Source: Minisyncoccota bacterium
Lineage (GTDB): Bacteria; Verrucomicrobiota; Lentisphaeria; Oligosphaerales; MVZH01
Length of the DNA stretch: 10,870 nucleotides
Reading direction: 5' to 3'
Assembly: GCA_021734725.1 (NCBI GenBank)
Contig: JAIPIM010000120.1
Location: 1-10,870, forward strand
Position 1 is the first letter of the stretch. The number at the start of each line of letters is the position of its first letter. This document shows, in pieces, positions 6,619 through 10,870 of the stretch. Both the position numbers and the translations under genes were made by a program. Below the pieces are notes generated by a model that worked only from the letters and a program-made list of their open reading frames with translations, ran no database searches and was not told where the DNA came from.

Positions 6619-7734
6619 ATGAAAAGACACACGATTGCCGCACTCGTTGGGATACTGTTGCTCGCGCTCAACGCCGGAGCGGCTGGGAAACCCCAGCCCC
6701 TGAAGATCGGTGAGCCCGCTCCCGATTTCAACCTCCCGGGAGTGGACGGCAAGCAGCACACGCTCCGGGAATACGATCAGGCCGAACTGCTGGTTATCGT
6801 TTTCACCTGCAACCACTGTCCCACCGCGCAGGCCTACGAAGACCGTATCATCCAGATAACCAAAGACTACAAAGGCAAAGGCGTGGCCGTCGTCGCCATC
6901 TCGCCCAACGATCCGCTGGCCGTGCGCCTCAACGAAATGGGGTACTCCGACCTTGGCGATACGCTGGAGGACAACATGCTTCGGGCCGAACACAAAAAAT
7001 TCAACTTCCCCTATCTCTACGACGGCGCGAACCAGAAAGTCTCCCGGGCCTACGGCCCGCGCTCCACCCCCCACGTCTTCATCTTCGACAAGGAACGCAA
7101 GCTCCGCTACCAGGGAGGCATCGACAACTCGGACAGGATCAGGCTCGTCAAGGAGCACTACGTCCGCGACACCCTCGATGCCCTGCTGGTCGGCAAGCCC
7201 GTTCCGAAGGAAACCACCCCGGCTTTCGGCTGCTCGACCAAATGGTCCGACAAACGTGCCGCCGTCGTGGACTACATGAAAAAAATCGCCATGGAAAAAG
7301 TCGAACTGAAACCTATCGGCCCCGATGGCGTCGCCGCCATTATGAAAAACGACACGGATAAACTCCGTCTGGTGAACCTCTGGGCTACTTGGTGCGGTCC
7401 CTGCCGCGAGGAATTTCCCGATCTCGTTGACATTAAACGCATGTACAGCCACCGGGATTTCGAACTGATCACCATCAGCGTCGACAACCCAACGGAGAAA
7501 GACAAGGTTCTGGAATTTCTCCAGCTCCAACAGGCCTCTGGCCTGAACCATATCTTTAATGATGAAGACAAAAACCTTCTGGTCGAGGCCACGGAATCCC
7601 GCTGGCCCGGCGTCCTGCCATACACCATCCTGATCGAGCCCGGCGGCAGAATAGTCTTCACCCAAGAAGGCGCCATCGATGCCCTGGAAACCAAACGTGC
7701 CATTGTCGGCATCATAGGCCGCACCTACAAATAG
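6619..7734 (+). CDS. Exported double thioredoxin-fold protein (redoxin plus TlpA-like)
   Basis: The product has 371 aa. I start it at 6619 rather than the in-frame ATG at 6595, because GAGGA (6608-6612) lies 6 nt before it and a clean signal peptide follows (M-K-R-H-T-I-A-A-L-V-G-I-L-L-L-A-L-N-A-G-A-A). Domain 1 (~28-195) is an AhpC/TSA-type redoxin: P-A-P-D-F-N-L-P-G, then F-T-C64-N-H-C67-P-T-A-Q-A-Y-E-D-R, with cis-Pro in S-T-P151-H. A lone Cys205 sits in F-G-C-S-T-K-W, a string I associate with the end of the free-standing version of this domain. Domain 2 (~225-371) is TlpA/ResA-like: N-L-W-A-T-W-C259-G-P-C262-R-E-E-F, with cis-Pro in L-P334-Y-T. Both CxxC sites are intact, so it is probably a periplasmic thiol-disulfide protein; partner and direction of electron flow are unknown. 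It is divergent from the sulfatases and convergent with the rhamnosidase. Confidence 0.9.
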   Translation: MKRHTIAALVGILLLALNAGAAGKPQPLKIGEPAPDFNLPGVDGKQHTLREYDQAELLVIVFTCNHCPTAQAYEDRIIQITKDYKGKGVAVVAISPNDPLAVRLNEMGYSDLGDTLEDNMLRAEHKKFNFPYLYDGANQKVSRAYGPRSTPHVFIFDKERKLRYQGGIDNSDRIRLVKEHYVRDTLDALLVGKPVPKETTPAFGCSTKWSDKRAAVVDYMKKIAMEKVELKPIGPDGVAAIMKNDTDKLRLVNLWATWCGPCREEFPDLVDIKRMYSHRDFELITISVDNPTEKDKVLEFLQLQQASGLNHIFNDEDKNLLVEATESRWPGVLPYTILIEPGGRIVFTQEGAIDALETKRAIVGIIGRTYK

Positions 7735-7759
7735 GGGCCGTGGGTTGGGGGTTTGAGCC

Positions 7760-7798
7760 TTTTCCAATCCTTGGAAAACTTTTTCCAAGGATTGGAAG
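7760..7798. repeat. Paired palindrome A: 17-bp perfect inverted repeat
   Basis: TTTTCCAATCCTTGGAAAA (7760-7778) is itself a dyad of 8-bp arms around TCC. After one base comes a second unit, TTTTCCAA-GGA-TTGGAA (7781-7797). Together, arms 7762-7778 and 7781-7797 form a perfect 17-bp inverted repeat around CT. It can fold as one long hairpin or as two short ones. It lies 25 bp after the thioredoxin-fold gene stop and 6 bp from the rhamnosidase stop. It could act as a bidirectional terminator, but no T-run follows on either side. A related pair lies at 9619-9657. Confidence 0.8.
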
Positions 7799-7803
7799 CA
7801 GTC

Positions 7804-9576
7804 TTACATCGCTTCGAGCATCATGGTTCCGGAAACGGCCTCGTCGAGAATCCATCTGTTGCCGACGCGGTGCGCGTTGACTGGTTTTCCGTCCCTAAAC
7901 ACGCCATGTGACTCTTTGGTGGCGGGAAGCTCCACTTTTGCGTCCATGCCTTCTGGCAGCGTGAGCGAAAGCGTAAAGGTCTTGCCGTATTTCCAGTCGA
8001 TCAGGATGGGGCCGCGCGGCGTCGGGATTTTTCCTTTGGCGTAGGTCAGGTTTCCAGCGTGTGGCCGGATGATTGTGGTTTTCCAACCGGGCGTCAGCGG
8101 TTGCGCGCCAAGGACGTAGCGCGGCAGCAGGTTGGCGGGGGCGGCGCCCCATGCGTGGTTCCAATCCTGGTTCGACTTGTATTTCAAGTCCCACGCCTCC
8201 CAAGAGATGGTGGTGCCGCTTTCGACCATGTGCCGCCAGCTACGGTCGTTGGGTGCGGTGATGAGTTCCAATGCCTGGACACCGGCCCCGTTTTCGAAGA
8301 GCCCTTCAAGCAGGTATTGTGCGGCGTAGACCGAGCAGGCCATGCCGCGTCCGGCCACCCAGTCCGTCACGCCCGCGCGCTCCTTTTCCGGCACGAGCCC
8401 GAAGGCGAGGGGGAAAAGGTTCGCGTGGAGCGCGGAGTGGTCGGTACCGATTCCGTCGCGATAGATTCCGGCTTTTGGATCGAATAGGGTTTTTTGAAAT
8501 ACGGCATGGGTGGCTCGCACGCGCGCTTCGTAGTCCGAGGCATCGGCCTGGTTTCCGGTGGCGCGGGCCAGTCCGGCCATCTGTTTCATCGCGCGCAGGT
8601 GGAAGGCGTTGACCACGGTGTTGACCGGCGTGAAGACATAGCCGTCGCGCTCCTTTTTCGGCCAGTCGACGATGTCGGTTTTCTTGACCTGCTGTTCATC
8701 GCTCATGATGAGTCCGTCGGAGCCGGCGCGTTCAAGCAGGATCTTTGCCTTGAGCGCTTCGTAGCGCGGTGCCAGCCATTGGACATCGCCCGTCCGCATC
8801 CAGTCCGCGTGCGCCATGAAGACCATGTGCGGTGCCCACTCGGTCGGCCAGGTTGGATGTTCCATCAACTTGTCAAACGTATCGCGCGCCATCTGGATGT
8901 CGTTGTCGGAATAGTAATGACTGAGCTGTTTGAGATAGGCGTCGGCTTCGTAGGGGATGCGCTCGCGGTCGCCATCCACATAGACGCCGGCAAACGTGGT
9001 GGCCTTGATCGAGTAGCGGCACAGCTCCCAAATCTCGTTGAGCATGTCGTCGGACGAGTGGAACGCGGCGGCGTCATCGTTCCAAACCTTGGAAAACGCC
9101 GATTGCCGGACGATGCTTTCCGGGCGCAGTTCGCCGGGCCAGCCTTCGATTTCCACCCAGCGGAAGGGCAGCACGACGCCCCACTCGGGCGGGGTGAGTA
9201 TGGCCGGAGGATGTTTGGTGCTGTTTTGCTCGGTGTTGCGCTTGTCGGCCGGTGGCGCGGCGACGACCGCTGTTGCGCCGCTGAGCGTGACGGTCGCTTT
9301 GTTGTAGCGCACGGTGCCCGGCGGCTTGCGGTCGATGTGTCCATCGATCATGGATTCACCGAAGTGAACCGTGACGGTTCCGGTTGCGCCGGCGGGCGGA
9401 GCGAGCCGCACGTTGCCGAAGGCGACGCGGCCGAAATCCACGAGGATCAGCCCGGACTCAACCTTGGTGATCTTCACGGGCTTCTCTGCAACCAGGTGTA
9501 CGGGGGCGCTCTTGGCTGCCGGAACAATCGCCATTAGCAGCGCGAGCAAGGCAGGTCGTCTGTTTATCGTATGCAT
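7804..9576 (-). CDS. Exported GH78-like alpha-L-rhamnosidase
   Basis: The product has 590 aa and should cleave terminal alpha-L-rhamnose from glycans in the periplasm or outside the cell. I start it at the ATG at 9576: the frame is open to 9666, but that extension would translate the palindromic repeat, while at 9576 a Sec signal peptide begins (N-R-R-P-A-L-L-A-L-L-M-A-I-V-P-A-A-K-S-A). No strong SD is seen. Residues ~35-160 fit the beta-sandwich Bac_rhamnosid domain (V-D-F-G-R-V-A-F-G-N, then F-R-W-V-E-I-E-G-W-P-G). The (alpha/alpha)6 domain carries D201-G-D-R-E205-R, with E205 the likely general acid, and S-W-E460-A-W, with E460 the likely base, then D-W-N-H-A-W-G. A C-terminal beta domain (~490-590) follows. 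It is shorter than many GH78 enzymes because no N-terminal binding modules are present. With the two sulfatases nearby it suggests a sulfated, rhamnose-containing substrate. Both ends carry paired palindromes. Confidence 0.88.
   Translation of the reverse strand: MHTINRRPALLALLMAIVPAAKSAPVHLVAEKPVKITKVESGLILVDFGRVAFGNVRLAPPAGATGTVTVHFGESMIDGHIDRKPPGTVRYNKATVTLSGATAVVAAPPADKRNTEQNSTKHPPAILTPPEWGVVLPFRWVEIEGWPGELRPESIVRQSAFSKVWNDDAAAFHSSDDMLNEIWELCRYSIKATTFAGVYVDGDRERIPYEADAYLKQLSHYYSDNDIQMARDTFDKLMEHPTWPTEWAPHMVFMAHADWMRTGDVQWLAPRYEALKAKILLERAGSDGLIMSDEQQVKKTDIVDWPKKERDGYVFTPVNTVVNAFHLRAMKQMAGLARATGNQADASDYEARVRATHAVFQKTLFDPKAGIYRDGIGTDHSALHANLFPLAFGLVPEKERAGVTDWVAGRGMACSVYAAQYLLEGLFENGAGVQALELITAPNDRSWRHMVESGTTISWEAWDLKYKSNQDWNHAWGAAPANLLPRYVLGAQPLTPGWKTTIIRPHAGNLTYAKGKIPTPRGPILIDWKYGKTFTLSLTLPEGMDAKVELPATKESHGVFRDGKPVNAHRVGNRWILDEAVSGTMMLEAM
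9080..9096. repeat. Single palindrome unit inside the rhamnosidase gene
   Basis: TTCCAA-ACC-TTGGAA plus AA matches the TTTTCCAAnnnTTGGAAAA unit of the flanking paired palindromes, but stands alone and is coding (read as F-S-K-V-W-N on the minus strand). It may be chance or a repeat-derived insertion absorbed in frame. Confidence 0.3.
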
Positions 9577-9618
9577 GATCTTAGTTACCAAGTAAGGGAA
9601 CCACTGGCAAGAAGTCGC

Positions 9619-9657
9619 TCTCCAAACATTGGAAAAGGTTTTCCATGGATTGGGAAT
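9619..9657. repeat. Paired palindrome B (diverged copy)
   Basis: Unit one is TCTCCAA-ACA-TTGGAAAA (9619-9636). After GG comes unit two, TTTTCCAT-GGA-TTGGGAA (9639-9656). The layout is that of pair A: two units, a 1-2 nt gap, and an inner perfect stem TGGAAAA/TTTTCCA. Outer positions are mutated, so the 17-bp inverted repeat is lost. It lies in the 101-bp divergent gap between the rhamnosidase and lpxI, where a terminator is not expected; a regulatory or mobile-repeat origin is more likely. Confidence 0.6.
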
Positions 9658-9677
9658 TTCTGTCATGATGTACGCCT

Positions 9678-10517
9678 ATGAATACAAATATTCCTGAATC
9701 ACTTATTCTCATTGCGGGGAAGGATGCCTATCCGCTGCTGCTGGCGGAGTCGGCGCGCATGCAGGGCGTGAAGCATATTTTCGCGGTGGCGTTCAAGGGC
9801 GAGACGCGCCGGGAGATCGAACGGGTGGCGGACGAGGTGCGCTGGCTGCACGTGGGGGCGCTGGTGCCCTTTCTGGCAACGCTGAAGGAGAGCGGGGCCA
9901 CACAGGCGGTGATGGCGGGACAGATTACACCCAGCAATATTTTCAATGTGCGGCTGGACAAACAGGCGATGGAACTGCTGAAGGCAATCAAGGTGCGCAA
10001 TGCCCATACCGTCTTCGGGGCGCTGATCGAAAAAATCGAGGAGTTGGGAATCACGCTGTGCCCGGCGAGCAGGTTTATGGAGGCGCATATGCCGGAGCCG
10101 GGACTGTTGAGCCGCCGGGCCCCGACGGAGCAGGAGCAGGCGGACATTGAATTGGGTTTGCAGCTGGTGAAGGGCACGAGCGAGTTTGAGATCGGCCAGA
10201 CCGTAGTGATCAAGGAAGGCATCATTATCGCGGTCGAAGCGTTCGAAGGGACGGATCACACGATCAGGCGGGCCGGGAAGGTGGGCGGTACGGGATCGGT
10301 GGTGGTGAAGGTTCCAAAGTCCGGACACGATATGCGGTTTGATATTCCAGTGGTTGGAACCAAGACCTTCAAGGTGCTCAAGCGGGCAAAGGTGTCCTGT
10401 CTGGCCGTGCAGGCGCGGAAATCGATCCTGCTGGAAAAGAAGAAGTTGATTGCGCTGGCGGATGCAATGGATATGGCTTTTGTGGCGGTGGAACAGAACC
10501 GCGAGACAATCGGATAA
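9678..10517 (+). CDS. lpxI: UDP-2,3-diacylglucosamine pyrophosphatase LpxI
   Basis: The product has 279 aa, the usual length for the LpxI (DUF1009) family. LpxI hydrolyses UDP-2,3-diacylglucosamine to lipid X and UMP in lipid A synthesis, replacing LpxH, and acts in the cytoplasm. The N-terminal domain starts L-I-L-I-A-G-K-D-A-Y-P-L-L-L-A-E-S-A. It differs from the common A-G-G-G-x-L-P form but has the same layout, and the region V-M-A-G-Q-I-T-P (78-85) is also family-like. The C-terminal domain has G-Q-T-V-V-I-K-E-G-I-I-I-A-V-E-A-F-E-G-T-D (173-193), and H-D218-M-R-F-D222-I-P-V-V-G, the acidic motif where the family's catalytic Asp lies. The ATG at 9678 lacks an SD; upstream ATGs at 9665 and 9668 are out of frame. 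The Gfo/Idh gene follows after 13 nt, so the two are co-transcribed. The gene implies a Gram-negative envelope with lipid A. Confidence 0.92.
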   Translation: MNTNIPESLILIAGKDAYPLLLAESARMQGVKHIFAVAFKGETRREIERVADEVRWLHVGALVPFLATLKESGATQAVMAGQITPSNIFNVRLDKQAMELLKAIKVRNAHTVFGALIEKIEELGITLCPASRFMEAHMPEPGLLSRRAPTEQEQADIELGLQLVKGTSEFEIGQTVVIKEGIIIAVEAFEGTDHTIRRAGKVGGTGSVVVKVPKSGHDMRFDIPVVGTKTFKVLKRAKVSCLAVQARKSILLEKKKLIALADAMDMAFVAVEQNRETIG

Positions 10518-10530
10518 AGGGATTTGAATT

Positions 10531-10870
10531 ATGAAAACAGTTAAAGTGGGTGTGGTAGGGGTTGGCGCTCTTGGGCAGCATCATGCGCGGATCTACAACG
10601 AGATCGAGGGCGCGGAGCTGGTGGGTGTTTATGATGCAAACCCGCGACAGGGCAAGAAAATCGCGAAAAGCAACAACACGGTATATTACACGTCGATGGA
10701 TGCGTTGGCCGAAGCGGTGGATGCAATCAGCGTGGCGGTTCCTACGGATCGGCACCGGGAGATCGGCGGGGCGCTGCTGGAAAAGGGCGTGCACCTGCTG
10801 ATGGAGAAGCCGATTTCGGTTACGACGCAGGAGGCGGAGGAGCTGGTGGCACTGGCGGAGAAGCATAACG
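10531..10870 (+). CDS. Gfo/Idh/MocA family oxidoreductase (3' truncated by window edge)
   Basis: There are 113 codons up to the window end. AAGGGA (10517-10522) lies 8 nt before the ATG and overlaps the lpxI stop, indicating translational proximity. The N-terminus is a Rossmann fold: V-G-V-V-G-V-G-A-L-G-Q-H-H-A-R (residues 6-20, GxGxxG), then V-Y-D at the end of strand 2, suggesting NAD preference through the Asp. A-I-S-V-A-V-P-T-D-R-H and M-E-K-P-I-S, the family's EKP motif, follow. Substrate cannot be assigned. I recall LpxI next to a Gfo/Idh/MocA gene, often followed by lpxB, in delta-proteobacterial and PVC genomes. One option is a GnnA-like UDP-GlcNAc 3-dehydrogenase, which would change lipid A linkage chemistry; another is a sugar dehydrogenase for outer-core precursors. 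Confidence 0.9.
   Translation, partial: MKTVKVGVVGVGALGQHHARIYNEIEGAELVGVYDANPRQGKKIAKSNNTVYYTSMDALAEAVDAISVAVPTDRHREIGGALLEKGVHLLMEKPISVTTQEAEELVALAEKHN

Noticed and set aside
6592..7788. 398-codon open frame antisense to the thioredoxin-fold gene
   Set aside because: It mirrors a gene with clear catalytic motifs, has no recognisable motif of its own and runs through the palindromic repeat; explained by high third-position GC.
8494..9537. 347-codon open frame antisense to the rhamnosidase
   Set aside because: It is the shadow of a GH78 gene with intact catalytic motifs; no signal, SD or domain of its own.
9577..9620. Promoter TTGCCA-N17-TAACTA for the rhamnosidase
   Set aside because: The -10 matches only 2/6 and would place the transcript start almost on the start codon.
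9577..9666. 30-codon N-terminal extension of the rhamnosidase
   Set aside because: It would translate palindrome pair B, put the signal peptide 30 residues inside, and has no SD.
1..10870. CRISPR array, tRNA, rRNA, transposase or phage genes
   Set aside because: No regularly spaced 25-40-bp repeats, cloverleaf sequences, rRNA segments or transposase-like proteins were seen on either strand.

Overview
The window most resembles a polysaccharide-degrading, Gram-negative member of the PVC group. A Kiritimatiellota-like marine or sediment bacterium is my best guess; planctomycete or lentisphaeral origin is the alternative. The reasons are: several exported S1 sulfatases with twin-arginine leaders, a PQQ-type beta-propeller protein with the W-P-G-W-R-G start typical of that group, a redoxin with a C-N-H-C motif, a GH78 rhamnosidase, and an LpxI-type lipid A gene. 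This is inference from gene content; no marker gene such as rRNA is present.

Layout, left to right. (1) 1-885, plus strand: C-terminal part of a large exported-type protein, possibly a glycoside hydrolase, open at the left edge. (2) 886-1243: gene-free leader with hairpins, a 10-bp-period repeat and a direct octamer repeat. (3) 1244-2500, plus: secreted PQQ-like beta-propeller. (4) 2501-2697: gene-free, with a second copy of the same repeat family. (5) 3201-2698, minus: exported four-EF-hand protein with its own SD and a good promoter. (6) 6422-4974 and 4913-3327, minus: two Tat-type S1 sulfatases, probably one operon. (7) 6619-7734, plus: exported protein with two thioredoxin folds. (8) 9576-7804, minus: exported GH78-like alpha-L-rhamnosidase. 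(9) 9678-10517, plus: LpxI; followed at 10531 by a Gfo/Idh/MocA oxidoreductase cut by the right edge.

How it fits together. Two sulfatases and a rhamnosidase suggest extracytoplasmic breakdown of a sulfated, rhamnose-containing polysaccharide such as an algal ulvan or rhamnan sulfate (inference). The left-edge protein and the propeller may belong to the same lifestyle. LpxI and the oxidoreductase form a separate housekeeping unit for lipid A or outer-membrane sugars.

The most unusual signal is a paired palindrome, two back-to-back copies of a TTTTCCAAnnnTTGGAAAA unit. It occurs immediately on both sides of the rhamnosidase gene: a 17-bp perfect inverted repeat at its 3' end and a decayed version at its 5' end. 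A second dispersed repeat family flanks the propeller gene. The 3' end of the upstream sulfatase encodes a lysine/glycine-rich tail over slippage-prone homopolymers, and an alternative reading frame there ends exactly on the start codon of the next sulfatase.
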